IMG/VR virus record: IMGVR_UViG_3300031673_000080
Location: 1 to 49,707 of that record
Length of the DNA stretch: 49,707 nucleotides
Reading direction: 5' to 3' (one strand)
Source: a virus
Shown here: positions 18,301 to 25,008 of the stretch, piece after piece
Layout of the letters: every line of letters starts with the position of its first letter
How positions within the stretch are numbered: position 1 is the first letter of the stretch
Program-made: the position numbers and the translations under genes
Notes under the pieces: generated by a model
What the model saw: the letters and a program-made list of their open reading frames with translations, nothing else
Database searches by the model: none
Told to the model about the DNA's origin: nothing

Positions 18301-18927
18301 CTCTGGCCGACGGGCGACATAGAGCGTATGTTCAAATCAATCCTAAAAGGAGACATCAAGGGGCTAGCAGACGCTCTTGATTTCTTCTCGCTCCCGCTCC
18401 TTGATGCCTGGTCTATCGCCATCCAAGGCCAGGACCCTCAATGGGGGACCAAGTATCGGACGATCGTCGATCGCGCCAAGGCCGCGGCCGCATACCTCTA
18501 TCTGCCGGCATCCATGCCCATCCCGAACCTCGAGGGGTTGCTCAAGGGCGACGTGCGCCCGGGGAACCTGACCGGCCCGCAGATCAAGGCCGTCATCGAT
18601 GCCTACAACGGTCAGCCGGACCAGTATGGCCGGGTGAAACAGCTCCCCGAAGAGATCAAGAACTTCTTCTCGGGCATCAGGACGTGGGACGTTGACCCGG
18701 AGAAACTTCTGGCTCAAGCCGCCATCCAGCGGAGTGGGCAGATCAGGGAACTCCAGGGAGAGTACGCCAGGTGGCTGAGAAAGAATACCTTGGCACCTCA
18801 ATGGGAGAAGGACGCGAAGCAAAAGGCCTTCGTAGAAGGGGTCGAGAAGATCAGTGCCGAACTCAGGGACATCGGAGCCCTCGGCAGGGAACTCAGGGCC
18901 GGCGGATTCAAGGCTAAGACACAGTAG
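12382..18927 (+). CDS. Giant 2181-residue ejection / polyvalent protein with GGDEF-like and sigma-like modules
   Basis: The start is a TTG preceded by AGAGGTAAGAA. Order of parts: helical N-terminus; hydrophobic block (about 230-320); Pro-rich linker (about 430-560); GGDEF-like module with DLLTG at 724-728, a VILFDLAGVKAANN strand and RGGTADEF at 791-798; a stretch with ITGGVGM near 995, similar to modules seen in large phage polyvalent proteins; a sigma-factor-like region (about 1175-1375), with YTPDKGPLENYI and an HTH-like IGERLGYSKSYVKKQ; then a long helical C-terminus with one hydrophobic segment near 1915. By order it is the largest ejection protein, likely delivered into the cell. GGDEF similarity is fairly clear; activity is uncertain because two residues are inserted in the signature. 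The sigma similarity is weaker. Confidence 0.75.
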   Translation: MSTQEAEVQVKPPAQTFDPDFMSFLEEKGVIRTSSLDPAAIPSTIKQDLRDDFLYFIKQKGYAILDEPLPSKEEAASRLSQSTEELRQLYLKRFGATIGPIEREKIYERPMVAPSYGGRDTIGPRRPGERDLSGLEQLEKKLTRESSLVKQMGDALSLIPKGKIREAGGMLAEATARALSLGMVGPGLLDKLDDLFVSAGISGPGYKTMKQRRENVVKELGYYPEKATKPFEFVLSVLPIAKILRVARGIGASAAVAPILQRFITAIVAGGVTGTAQVVGEKIAGEPFDLEADLKKLPTHMLYWSLFEMGILGAETAAKIVNWNLKYGGKISGTGKRGGYAAAQGIEFETQYAPGRGPTTKANFTAEEIRDIYRRADPNYTGAGKVSADPGNWERQAYESITGANGWREAVRRGWIPPRPIAVPGETPIVTGRTIRPTGTVPPEFGGQPVPLKPEFGDVFRTTPRQYPAPGIVGKPPVTPGAPSTTAPPPIAGAGGTAEAPPPPGTAPPAVAGAPRPEPPPIVTPPPAAAAPKAKPKIKVTPQEDGSFTVETVEPEIEYVPTPGKAKLAMKDKATGRVYPGTAGEQIHADMMDRLAKAGVQDDNMIPGWIAPDGLWTTSLAKATPPITEKPITGPPPESPYAGIPPRKPIEPEPPKEEIPRPAKAPVDEAKPYARKEDALREAIKRVQADEGTPEDVRLVLQAARRNERLKKVTEALKSRQRTDLLTGVGSDRALAKVRDWEKRPVILFDLAGVKAANNDPKRGYQWTDKNIFIPAGRVFRAFGDDRIYRRGGTADEFPLIGRPGQTLEDLTKDAELISQELDKTGVAHRFSSGNNFSEAEVGMAGLKDKARIEGVTSPVVPETLPELEKFIVTEAGEERLTMTGKPGDAVATLTKSDDGYFRIQRTADKTFVKSPRTGFPDFPNRDAAWKAYLEERKGGGLRDASLAEPSQRFIKSLEPPEERARRILQSRRAAQAKRGRVGMPKNPPKIWKDIMEITGGVGMRPMFTSTGAVAEEYLVNVPKFMKNKNGKPPDEIIDALERDYGYTFVEEDMWSLLSKARYETPGDYGDEGPIRPGHPDPEAIEAELARQKKEYAPLMKEGETLDAFLGRMAQDAAEDGFGTRPEDVDEYISQMIKNKKGGGEPEGGAPTEAVPFEVAEKPTPYKKAELDIAGEVQRLTSGDFFPKEWQGNTDVEIQDNRQNLFRFVWENYTPDKGPLENYINANKGFFIRGESGRKGMAKLKREQQFPKTVTGGEKDFGEDKSVFGPESQPKGKKPPEPEIPGDSMKPDVFGAEEIRVMNALRSTAQVYTKSLGEAPGFEDKAVEILKSRLLASTPESFRSIGERLGYSKSYVKKQYDAMLEILKDSPAIKEIMAKRMVYLNMGPLPSEQDLKHLAKMLRKYFSSYRGADKIIDQQNDRRIGGRMAEIFDQTIDASKINKWLKDQPEGTNEFLAQLMRGTMSGDGMEDIQNSALPADIKEAMLNTRQRVDRLSDLVITHGGLAEETRAAFENNIGRYLAKSYRLYQDKHWSPTDAQKDAFKRWLMNEYTMTTEQADEFIEAELAYGRNDEGIRPQRSRRTRRVPTEHFIRRKVLSPAWREFAGEIERLPWLAMHTITKQATMAYNAKFLDWISEYLPDHWTADYREAAQRGWQNSQFPEHGYAYGKLAGKWVHPELHRYITKEFDMARSDMEEVIQKFITNPFKWTKTIGSLPSHSRNFLSNFGFSMLLRNSILNPLNAKWYIKSLNIHLNNHGSARDAWSKLISEGVTETQFYGAEIPRIHKDVMRFDPATWPEKIWDKFVAWPIDKLGELYNFGDSLYRVSSYLKNTAPKSEGGFGMTPTKAVEELNAGLQNYRKLPVVVDFLRRWPVLGPFVSFKANTVKIIKRQSEMGYEEITNPATRSRGIGRILRIALFLSVPAILSEVSKKVFDVDDKQIKELERWYPEYRRNGTFLYFRGEGDKLKVFDFSFLWPTGDIERMFKSILKGDIKGLADALDFFSLPLLDAWSIAIQGQDPQWGTKYRTIVDRAKAAAAYLYLPASMPIPNLEGLLKGDVRPGNLTGPQIKAVIDAYNGQPDQYGRVKQLPEEIKNFFSGIRTWDVDPEKLLAQAAIQRSGQIRELQGEYARWLRKNTLAPQWEKDAKQKAFVEGVEKISAELRDIGALGRELRAGGFKAKTQ

Positions 18928-18936
18928 GAGGAACCA

Positions 18937-19506
18937 ATGGCGATCGACACGAAGAAATACGACGACATCTTCAAACGGGCCGCAGAGAAATACAAGATGG
19001 GGGCCAAGATGGTCCTCGTCCTGAAGTCAATCGTCATGATCGAATCCGTGCCGCCATTCAATCCCCGATCCTACCGTTTTGAACCAGCGTTCTTCAAGAA
19101 ACTCAAGGTCAAGGAACCATATTGGGCAGACAAAGACCCGTCGATCGTCTCCGCTTCCTATGGTCTGGCCCAGATCATGTTCACGACAGCGTGGGCGCTC
19201 GGCATGAAACCGACAAATTGGAAAACGCTCAATCACGCTGGGTTCCAGGCTCTTGCGGAACGCCTCTACGATCCGGAGGTCAATATTTTCTACGAGGCCC
19301 AACTCGTTCGGGCGTTACTGGACAAGGTCTGGAAGGACGAAATCCCGATTAAATTCGAACACATCAGTGCCCTCAATTGTGCGCTAAGCCGCTACAATGG
19401 TGGAAGTTATAAAAATCCCGACGAGGCTGGGGTCCTCGATGAGCAGAAATACGTGGACAAGGTCTGGCGAGCGCACAAGGAAATCCTGGCTAAGGAGAAA
19501 CCATGA
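18937..19506 (+). CDS. Lytic transglycosylase-like endolysin
   Basis: A 189-residue protein with an excellent TAGGAGGAACCA site. The fold signature of soluble lytic transglycosylases is visible: the catalytic Glu in IVMIES (about residue 33), SYGLAQIMFTTAWALGM (about 73-89) and a late SRYNGGSYKNP (about 150-160). There is no signal peptide, so it needs a holin to reach the wall. The next gene, overlapping by 4 bases, encodes a holin-like protein. It could also be a virion-associated wall-opening enzyme, since it directly follows the ejection genes, but the lysis cassette context favours endolysin. Confidence 0.8.
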   Translation: MAIDTKKYDDIFKRAAEKYKMGAKMVLVLKSIVMIESVPPFNPRSYRFEPAFFKKLKVKEPYWADKDPSIVSASYGLAQIMFTTAWALGMKPTNWKTLNHAGFQALAERLYDPEVNIFYEAQLVRALLDKVWKDEIPIKFEHISALNCALSRYNGGSYKNPDEAGVLDEQKYVDKVWRAHKEILAKEKP

Positions 19507-19739
19507 AGAGCGTACTTGGTAAATGGATCAATTCGGAGTCCGGCTTCGTCATGGGTCTCGTCGCCCTGTGCTGGGCTTACTCCAGAACGTCGGCCCTAGA
19601 CGTGAACACTTTCCTCATCTTTGTCCAGGGGCTCCTCGGTCTATGCGGCGGCTTCTGGTGGAAGCGATACCAGAATTATAAAATCGGCACCCAAAATGGG
19701 GCGGCAACGCTGGGAAAGACAGGAGATATCCCCAAATGA
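19503..19739 (+). CDS. Holin-like membrane protein
   Basis: A 78-residue protein overlapping the endolysin by ATGA. Two hydrophobic segments are seen (about 14-30, GFVMGLVALCWAYS; about 35-52, FLIFVQGLLGLCGGFWW), followed by a charged tail. Length and topology fit a class II-type holin, which would release the endolysin to the periplasm. Its stop overlaps the spanin-like gene start by 4 bases. Confidence 0.7.
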   Translation: MKSVLGKWINSESGFVMGLVALCWAYSRTSALDVNTFLIFVQGLLGLCGGFWWKRYQNYKIGTQNGAATLGKTGDIPK

Positions 19740-20401
19740 AAACGATTATAACTTGGCTTATCGTCGGCGTCCTGGCCGGCCTCATTGGCGGCTATTTCTA
19801 TTCGTCCTGCAAGGATGGACCACTCAAGAGAGAGAACGCCGCGCTCAAGGAAGAGATCGCCGACATGAAAGTCGTCCAGACCGAACTCGAGGCGCACTCC
19901 CTTGGCGAGATCCAGAAACTCCTCGAACAGATCAGGGGCCTCCAGGGGAACATCGACAGCCTCATGACCGTCAACGTCGACCTCGAGAATGATCTCGCGG
20001 TCGCCCGGGGCCGGGCCACGGAGATCGAGGCCCAGGCCGGCCCGCTGCTGGCCGAGGTACAGCCGGTCCTCGATGCGAACCCGCGGGTCAAGGAGCTCGT
20101 CATGAATCTTATGGCCCAAGTGGCCACCGGGAAGGACCAGATTTTCACTCTATCGAAGCAAGTTGAAACCTGGAAGGCGGCCTTCTTCAATTCAGCATTG
20201 AAAGGGCTGGACTACAAAAAAGGGATGGACGTTTATAAGGCTCTGTGGGAAGGCGAGAAGGCTCTGCGTCAAAAAATTGAAATACGGTTGAATCTTCAAG
20301 ACAAGAGGGTTGGAATTTTGGAAGGGCGGATAAAGCTGACCTCCATGGCTGGCGCTGCATTAGGAGCGGCAGGGCTCGCGGCCATTCTGTTTCTTCGTTA
20401 A
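19736..20401 (+). CDS. Spanin-like coiled-coil membrane protein
   Basis: A 221-residue protein starting at an ATGA overlap. It has an N-terminal membrane anchor (ITWLIVGVLAGLIGGYFY, about 4-21), a long heptad-rich helix (about 27-190) and a second short hydrophobic segment at the extreme C-terminus (AGAALGAAGLAAILFLR). An inner-membrane spanin has the first two features; the C-terminal hydrophobic end could make it a unimolecular spanin-like protein or an unrelated membrane protein. Last gene of the late block. Its 3' end overlaps the leftward operon's last gene by about 215 bases. Confidence 0.6.
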   Translation: MKTIITWLIVGVLAGLIGGYFYSSCKDGPLKRENAALKEEIADMKVVQTELEAHSLGEIQKLLEQIRGLQGNIDSLMTVNVDLENDLAVARGRATEIEAQAGPLLAEVQPVLDANPRVKELVMNLMAQVATGKDQIFTLSKQVETWKAAFFNSALKGLDYKKGMDVYKALWEGEKALRQKIEIRLNLQDKRVGILEGRIKLTSMAGAALGAAGLAAILFLR

Positions 20402-20582
20402 ATCGCATATCCCCCGGCGGGCCAAGTGGCCGGGCCGTAAGTTCACCGCACTTGAAACAGCCGAGCTTCGGGAACACGGCGTCCCATTCTTCCTTCACCA
20501 TCGCCGGCCAGGTGTTGCCGCAATTATCACACAGCAAAAATCCGTACCAGATCCAGTTCACGTCAAAACGCCTCGTAGGCAA
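20187..20582 (-). CDS. Zinc-ribbon protein, last gene of leftward operon
   Basis: The start is a TTG at 20582 or a GTG a few codons later, within the end of the upstream nuclease gene. Near the N-terminus CDNCGNTW and CFKCGEL give a four-Cys zinc ribbon. The C-terminal 70 residues lie antisense to the spanin-like gene and look like filler, so the functional part may be only the first 60 residues or the end may be mis-framed. The function is unknown. Confidence 0.5.
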   Translation of the reverse strand: MPTRRFDVNWIWYGFLLCDNCGNTWPAMVKEEWDAVFPKLGCFKCGELTARPLGPPGDMRFNEETEWPRALPLLMQRQPWRSALSALPKFQPSCLEDSTVFQFFDAEPSRLPTEPYKRPSLFCSPALSMLN

Positions 20583-20985
20583 TCTTCCCGCGGGTGATAG
20601 TGGCGATCTTTAGAAGGGTTTTCTCGGCCGTGTATTTCAGAATATCGATGCGGCCCGGCTCTCTCTTGACCCAGACCTCGACGCCCACGAAGAGCGGCCA
20701 CGGAACCTTCTTGAGCTCCGTGAGCTTTCTCCCGATGCCCGTGTCCATCGTGCATTGGATGAAAAGGATCCGATCGCCGGTGATCATGGCGATGTCGATG
20801 CAACCGAAGAGGTCGTTGCGCTGAGAAACCCACCGATCGACAAGTTGGCCCGTCTTGGGGTCGCGCATCTTGATCGTCTTGGCGACGGCGACCTGATTAT
20901 GAATGGCGGCGTCTGGGTATTGTTTTGCCAGCCACTTCACGCACCAGGACTGGAAGGCATTGCCCTTCTGGCTCTTACTTGGCAT
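20563..20985 (-). CDS. PD-(D/E)XK / resolvase-like nuclease candidate
   Basis: The ATG at 20985 follows AAAGGGGCGGGGG; an in-frame start at 21033 would add 16 basic residues. The 140-residue product has the layout QKGNAFQSWCVKWL, then DLFGCIDIAMITGDRILFIQ. The Asp-x(n)-Gln-x-Cys/Thr pattern recalls small phage nucleases and Holliday-junction-resolvase-like proteins, in which Gln can replace the second acidic residue. It lies at the end of a recombination and replication operon. Role is a fold-level guess. Confidence 0.6.
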   Translation of the reverse strand: MPSKSQKGNAFQSWCVKWLAKQYPDAAIHNQVAVAKTIKMRDPKTGQLVDRWVSQRNDLFGCIDIAMITGDRILFIQCTMDTGIGRKLTELKKVPWPLFVGVEVWVKREPGRIDILKYTAEKTLLKIATITRGKIAYEAF

Positions 20986-21283
20986 CCCCCGCCCCTTTCC
21001 CCTGGCTCTTCCTCTTCCCTTTGAAAACTCCATGCTGGACAGCCACGGGGAGGAAGGATGCCACAGAAAGTCCCATAGCCTCGACCTCTTTCCTCTGTTC
21101 CCGCCGGGTTTCCCAGGCGGTCTTGACCCGGTCGTGGTATCTTGGGCTGCGGGGGTTGAGTCCCAATCGGTAGGGCCACAGGGGGCAATCCTGGATTTGG
21201 CAGAGGGGGACCTCCTGGTTCTGGCCTCCCATGCAATCGATGCAGTTCGCTTTGATGGCCATAAGCGGAGATGTTCGTTTCAT
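20975..21283 (-). CDS. Small Cys-rich zinc-binding protein
   Basis: A 102-residue protein. CIDCMGGQ and CQIQDCPLWPYRLG near residues 14-40 form a four-Cys cluster of a type common in small phage proteins, followed by a basic C-terminus. It overlaps the downstream nuclease by 11 bases and the upstream 60-residue gene by 4 bases. Function unknown. Confidence 0.7.
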   Translation of the reverse strand: MKRTSPLMAIKANCIDCMGGQNQEVPLCQIQDCPLWPYRLGLNPRSPRYHDRVKTAWETRREQRKEVEAMGLSVASFLPVAVQHGVFKGKRKSQGKGAGDAK

Positions 21284-21462
21284 TTCTTTTTCCCCTTCTC
21301 GTAGAGATACATGCCGCGTTGGATATACGAGTGGACGAGCCGGGCCGGCATCCCGATCACGAAAGCCGCCGGCATCCTGGCCACGGGCATTAGGGTGACG
21401 ACCGCCCTCCTTCTTCGCGCCGCCTGCATAAGTCCTTCGAGCGATCTGATTCTTCCTTTCAT
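21280..21462 (-). CDS. Small basic protein
   Basis: A 60-residue, Arg/Met/Ala-rich product in the middle of the operon, coupled by 4-base overlaps on both sides. A moderately hydrophobic stretch (MPAAFVIGMPARLV) may be amphipathic rather than membrane-spanning. No family was recognised. Confidence 0.6.
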   Translation of the reverse strand: MKGRIRSLEGLMQAARRRRAVVTLMPVARMPAAFVIGMPARLVHSYIQRGMYLYEKGKKK

Positions 21463-21740
21463 TTTCCTCCTCCTTCGTTGACCGTTCTCTTCCCGGGGAT
21501 CTTCGGGCGCAGATGCTTGCCGCGCTCCTCCTCGATCATGTTCGAGAACTGGCTCTTCAACAGCTCGAGGATAAGGTCGTCCATCTCATGTAGGATCTTC
21601 ATCTGGACGTGACCCCTCGTCTTCTCGTCGTTCAACAGGTGATAGTTTTCCCTGGGGATGACGCGGTCGAGGGTTTCGACGATGTCATTCGCGTTAATGG
21701 GTATCACTTTGTCGCCATATTGGATGGACCACTCCTTCAT
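21459..21740 (-). CDS. Hypothetical helical 93-residue protein
   Basis: The ATG at 21740 overlaps the upstream stop as ATGA and follows AAAGGAGGATAAA, so longer in-frame extensions antisense-shifted over the replication gene are rejected. The N-terminus has short strands (WSIQYGDKVIPINANDIVE) and the rest is helical and acidic, ending in a basic tail. Directly downstream of the replisome organizer; a replication accessory role is possible but unproven. Confidence 0.65.
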   Translation of the reverse strand: MKEWSIQYGDKVIPINANDIVETLDRVIPRENYHLLNDEKTRGHVQMKILHEMDDLILELLKSQFSNMIEEERGKHLRPKIPGKRTVNEGGGK

Positions 21741-22720
21741 TTTATCCTCCTTTGGCTCTCGGAAATTTCCTGAGTTTCGTTCATCAGGGGTTTCTCTGGC
21801 TCCAAGCTCCACTCTCCGGACTCCCTCTTCTTCTTGAGGAAGATCTTGAGGAAATTCTCGAACGTGGGGGCCTTCTCCTTCAAGATCAGGTTGTACCAAT
21901 CTTCCTCCGTCTTTGCGCCATGTGCGGCCATGCACTCGGCCTTCCGGAGCGCATATTCGACCTTGGCCTCGGCCTCGTATTTCGCCCGCTCCTCTGGGAA
22001 GACGCTCAGGCTGCCGGCCCCTCCGATGGCGCCTTGCTGGACTATCATGCGTTCCTGCCGGTAGCCATCGAAGTATTTTGCGGCGAACAAGGTTTCCGGA
22101 CGAAGGTAAGGCTCCATCTTCTGATTGCCGATCCATTTTTGGCACTTGACCTCGATGACGTGCTTGAAATCCTCCCATCGGTAGCCATCGTCGAACCTGG
22201 CCGAGACGTGGCTGAAGGAGGCCTTGCACGACAACTTGAACTTCGTGCCGGCCGTGTCGTTCAGGTGCTTTATGACCTGGGCGAAGAGGACGGCCTTCTC
22301 CTTTTCGATCCCGCGGAGGCGGAGCTCTTCGTCGACGGTCAGCCCTCGGAGGCGTGCGTCCTGGCTGTGCTCGTGTCCGCGAAAGCCTTTTGCGGATCGC
22401 CTTGTCCAGTCCCGGATGATGATGACGTTCTGACAGTCGACGTCGATCTTGCCGGCCAGGATGAGCTTTTGCTTGCAGTTTTTCCAGACGTTCAAATAGA
22501 CGCCTATTGTCGACGCGAATTCCGCATCCGTGAATCCGACCAAAGGAGATTTACAGATGGCCGGCTGGAGGCTCGACATGGCGCACATGCCCATGAGCAC
22601 ATACCAGCACAACCGCTCCTGCGGCTCCAAGTCCTTTCTCGCGTCGAACCCGTCGGGATCCGGAGCGAACATGTCCTTGGCCCATATCCGGAACCACCTA
22701 TTTATCAGCGGGCGGGCCAT
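21737..22720 (-). CDS. Replisome organizer / replication initiation protein
   Basis: A 327-residue protein. The N-terminal part (about 1-110) is winged-helix-like, as in phage replisome organizers. Residues about 145-230 match the conserved phage C-terminal pattern: IKHLNDTAGTKFKL, ARFDDGYRWEDFKHVIEVK and PYLRPETLFAAKYFDGY. The Lys/Glu-rich tail may contact a helicase loader. A role in loading the host helicase at the phage origin is the family expectation; no phage helicase or polymerase gene was seen in the window. Confidence 0.8.
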   Translation of the reverse strand: MARPLINRWFRIWAKDMFAPDPDGFDARKDLEPQERLCWYVLMGMCAMSSLQPAICKSPLVGFTDAEFASTIGVYLNVWKNCKQKLILAGKIDVDCQNVIIIRDWTRRSAKGFRGHEHSQDARLRGLTVDEELRLRGIEKEKAVLFAQVIKHLNDTAGTKFKLSCKASFSHVSARFDDGYRWEDFKHVIEVKCQKWIGNQKMEPYLRPETLFAAKYFDGYRQERMIVQQGAIGGAGSLSVFPEERAKYEAEAKVEYALRKAECMAAHGAKTEEDWYNLILKEKAPTFENFLKIFLKKKRESGEWSLEPEKPLMNETQEISESQRRIK

Positions 22721-22806
22721 TATTCATTGCCCTTGATGCGATTCCAGAGTCCGAGGAGAAAGAAAATGGCTGCGAGCCAGAGGAGAGCGATCTGCCACCA
22801 GTTCAT
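22720..22806 (-). CDS. 28-residue single-pass membrane microprotein
   Basis: It reads MNWWQIALLWLAAIFFLLGL followed by WNRIKGNE. It starts in an ATGA overlap with the upstream gene and ends in a TAATG overlap with the replisome organizer. One strongly hydrophobic segment fills residues 5-20. The exact coupling on both sides supports a real gene. Function unknown. Confidence 0.6.
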   Translation of the reverse strand: MNWWQIALLWLAAIFFLLGLWNRIKGNE

Positions 22807-23528
22807 TTGTCCTCCGGTATCGCCGTGAGGAGGTCATATAGTCCCCCATCTAAACCGTGAACGATGTCGCTATTCGCCAACTCTTGCCAAGCCACTCGCT
22901 TATCCACTCCCCGAGCCGCCTCGATGAGGGGACGAAACTTCTCGTTTTGTGCCATAGCAGAACGAACTTTCTCTATGAATTTTTCCCAGGTTGCGGCGGC
23001 GTTTTTCTCATCCAGGGGCATGAACTCGTCCATGAAACTGTTGATTCGCCGTTGTTCTTTCTCTTTTTCCTCCACCTCGGCCTTGACCTTCTCTAGTTCG
23101 GCTCTCGCTTCCTCCAGCTGTTTCTGCTTGATGACCCAAGCCGCGTCCGTTGCCGCGAGTTCGGCCTTGAGCTTGCTTACCGCCGCGTCTTTGGCGACTT
23201 CTTTTTCGCCCCAACAATCAAGGCATTGATAGTTCATGTCTTCGGGGATTTTCAGTTGATTGCAGGTCCAGCACTCCACCCGATTATCGGCATCTTGTAG
23301 TTCTTCTAGTTCGGCCTCGGCTTTCTCGGCCTTGTCATGGTATTCGTTCATGTCTTTGGTCAGGTCTGCTATGAGCATCTTGTCCAGTTCATTCTCCTCG
23401 GCCATCTCTTGAAGGTGGGCGAGGGCGGCCATTTCTCGTTTATAGTCGTATGGCTCAATTGGTGCGCCGATAATATGCCGAGTTAGATGATAGACAATAT
23501 CCAACGTTTCTTTCGTTTTCTCGTCCAT
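22803..23528 (-). CDS. Coiled-coil protein with zinc ribbon
   Basis: The start chosen is the ATG of MDEKTKETLD, in a TAATG overlap and after GGAGGAAAAG, rather than the longer frame antisense-shifted over the next gene. The 241-residue product has a CWTCNQLK...CLDCWG zinc ribbon near residues 85-105 and long Glu/Lys/Ala coiled coils on both sides. The N-terminal MDEKTKE is shared with the adjacent upstream gene. Function unknown. Confidence 0.7.
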   Translation of the reverse strand: MDEKTKETLDIVYHLTRHIIGAPIEPYDYKREMAALAHLQEMAEENELDKMLIADLTKDMNEYHDKAEKAEAELEELQDADNRVECWTCNQLKIPEDMNYQCLDCWGEKEVAKDAAVSKLKAELAATDAAWVIKQKQLEEARAELEKVKAEVEEKEKEQRRINSFMDEFMPLDEKNAAATWEKFIEKVRSAMAQNEKFRPLIEAARGVDKRVAWQELANSDIVHGLDGGLYDLLTAIPEDK

Positions 23529-23881
23529 TACTTTTCCTCCTTCGCCTTGTACTCGGCGGCTTCCATAGACCGAGTTTCCCAATAATCTATATGGGCCGAG
23601 AATCCACAATAGGGACAAGCTAAAATATCGTGGCCCTTATAAACTTGATGCTTTTTTCCATTTTCGTGTAGCATCGCTCGGAGTCGGTCTATCAGGATTG
23701 TCGCGCTCAGAACGCCCTTGTCGTAGTCGGCCAACGAGAAGGACAGAACATCGAAAGAGGCTAAGTCCTCCAGCGCGGCCTTGAGGGTGGCGAGGGCGGC
23801 TCGGTCATCCGCATTGATTCCATCGAGTAAGTTCATCGTTCCTTCCAGATGGTCCAACGCCTCTTTCGTTTTCTCGTCCAT
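23528..23881 (-). CDS. Small protein with C-terminal Cys pair, paralogous N-terminus
   Basis: A 117-residue product starting MDEKTKEALDH in a TGATG overlap, with the same GGAAAAGTGATG leader as its neighbours. Near residue 89 ACPYCGFSAHIDYWE gives a CxxC...H knuckle. The first seven residues and leader match the downstream gene, suggesting local duplication of a start region. Confidence 0.65.
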   Translation of the reverse strand: MDEKTKEALDHLEGTMNLLDGINADDRAALATLKAALEDLASFDVLSFSLADYDKGVLSATILIDRLRAMLHENGKKHQVYKGHDILACPYCGFSAHIDYWETRSMEAAEYKAKEEK

Positions 23882-24060
23882 CACTTTTCCTCTAATTCGC
23901 AATCTTTTATTCGCCCATCGCATTGGGTGAGCATCTTAGACGGGTCATCTTCGTTCTCTGGTTTCAACCCACACCTGCCAAAATTCCCAAACTCCCAATT
24001 ATAATGGGGACATCTTGGATCCACTACCTCCAATAGCAGTCTGAGCTTGATGGTATCCAT
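23881..24060 (-). CDS. Small Cys-containing protein
   Basis: A 59-residue product from the ATG at 24060; a GTG at 24063 is possible. Four Cys are spread along it (CPHYNWEFGNFGRC, later QCDGRIKDC), so it may bind zinc. Its leader, GGAGGAAAAGTG before ATG, repeats before the two downstream genes. Confidence 0.6.
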   Translation of the reverse strand: MDTIKLRLLLEVVDPRCPHYNWEFGNFGRCGLKPENEDDPSKMLTQCDGRIKDCELEEK

Positions 24061-24122
24061 CACTTTTCCTCCTCAACCGTTATGCCGAGGTCACGGAGCC
24101 GCTTTACTTTGATAACCACCAT
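24060..24122 (-). CDS. Possible 20-residue leader-type peptide
   Basis: An ATG with an AGAGGAGG site 7 bases upstream opens a 20-residue frame (MVVIKVKRLRDLGITVEEEK) that ends in a TGATG overlap with the next gene. It overlaps the end of the PAPS-reductase-like gene. The good ribosome site is the only support; it may simply couple translation. Confidence 0.3.
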   Translation of the reverse strand: MVVIKVKRLRDLGITVEEEK

Positions 24123-24817
24123 TCCATTACCTCCTCTGGCGTCTGCCATTCTGTTTTAAGATTTCTTCTCTTGCGTTCCTCAAGCATCCGCCCGAACGCC
24201 CTGAGATAAGCCCCCCTTATTTTGGGGTATCGCTCTAATTCGGATTTCCTGTGTGTATTCATAGGGCATCCGACACATCCGAGTCGTTTATATCCTTGGT
24301 CATAAAGTTCGCAATATGGGACATTCTCGGAACGGATGAATCCCCAGACTTCATCATCTGTCCAGAAGAGAATCGGATTGACCTTCACCGTCCCCTTCTT
24401 CTCACATGGATTGATAACCTTCCACGACTTCCGCCTGGGAGACTCAGCCCGACGAACTCCCATGATGACCATGCGCCCTTCGCCCCCGCGCTCCTTGAGG
24501 TGTTCACAGCAATATCTAGCAAGTCTGGTCGGGGGCATGAGGTGTTCCGGTATAAGTTGCCATATCGTTTTTTCTGGACGTTCATGCGCCACGGTTGGAT
24601 AAGACGCCCGGATAAATCTCACGAGTTCGGGCATGTCGCAGGTCGTCACGTTGTAGTGTGCATCGAACTTCACCCCGGCCATCTCTGCAAGACGATAGAT
24701 AACGACGCTATCCTTGCCCCCGGAGAACGCGAGATAATACCCCTCCTTCGGCTCCATCATGCGGAGCAGTTCGATGCTGTCGCTGACGGACTGCGCGAGG
24801 TAGAGGGGTTGGTTCAT
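24104..24817 (-). CDS. PAPS reductase / PP-loop sulfurtransferase-like protein
   Basis: A 237-residue protein with the PP-loop AFSGGKDSVVIYRLAE (about residues 29-45), the family signature for ATP pyrophosphatases of the PAPS reductase/DndC type. Towards the C-terminus GCVGCPMNTHRKSELERYP gives a Cys pair, and another pair (RYCCEHLK) lies mid-protein, as in Fe-S or thiolation members. Phages carry such proteins widely and their substrate is mostly unknown; base or tRNA sulfur chemistry is possible, sulfate assimilation less so. Confidence 0.8.
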   Translation of the reverse strand: MNQPLYLAQSVSDSIELLRMMEPKEGYYLAFSGGKDSVVIYRLAEMAGVKFDAHYNVTTCDMPELVRFIRASYPTVAHERPEKTIWQLIPEHLMPPTRLARYCCEHLKERGGEGRMVIMGVRRAESPRRKSWKVINPCEKKGTVKVNPILFWTDDEVWGFIRSENVPYCELYDQGYKRLGCVGCPMNTHRKSELERYPKIRGAYLRAFGRMLEERKRRNLKTEWQTPEEVMEWWLSK

Positions 24818-25008
24818 TTTCCCTCACCCTGACAGTCCCCGCTGGTCTTATCGCCACTTGGCGAGGATTCGATGAGGTCCTCTATGGCGTCGCACTCAAC
24901 ATCGAACTTGCATGCCCCGCAATCGAATCCGTCGCCATAGTGACCCCGGCACTCTGCCCGGACCATCTCGAACCGCTCAAGTTTCCGTTCCTTGCTAATT
25001 TCACTCAT
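24814..25008 (-). CDS. Small Cys-rich protein
   Basis: A 64-residue product with Cys at about 20, 30, 33 and 39 (AECRGHYGDGFDCGACKFDVEC), a likely metal site, and an acidic tail with one more Cys. It overlaps the PAPS-reductase-like gene by 4 bases. Confidence 0.65.
   Translation of the reverse strand: MSEISKERKLERFEMVRAECRGHYGDGFDCGACKFDVECDAIEDLIESSPSGDKTSGDCQGEGK

Noticed and set aside
20405-20440. GC-rich inverted repeat between convergent blocks as bidirectional terminator
   Set aside because: Perfect pairing is limited to GGCC/GGCC, the extension has mismatches and no T-run follows; not convincing.
21741-22229. Upstream extension of the 93-residue gene
   Set aside because: The extension is the frame-shifted shadow of the replisome organizer, Arg/Gly-biased, with a better ATGA start at 21740.
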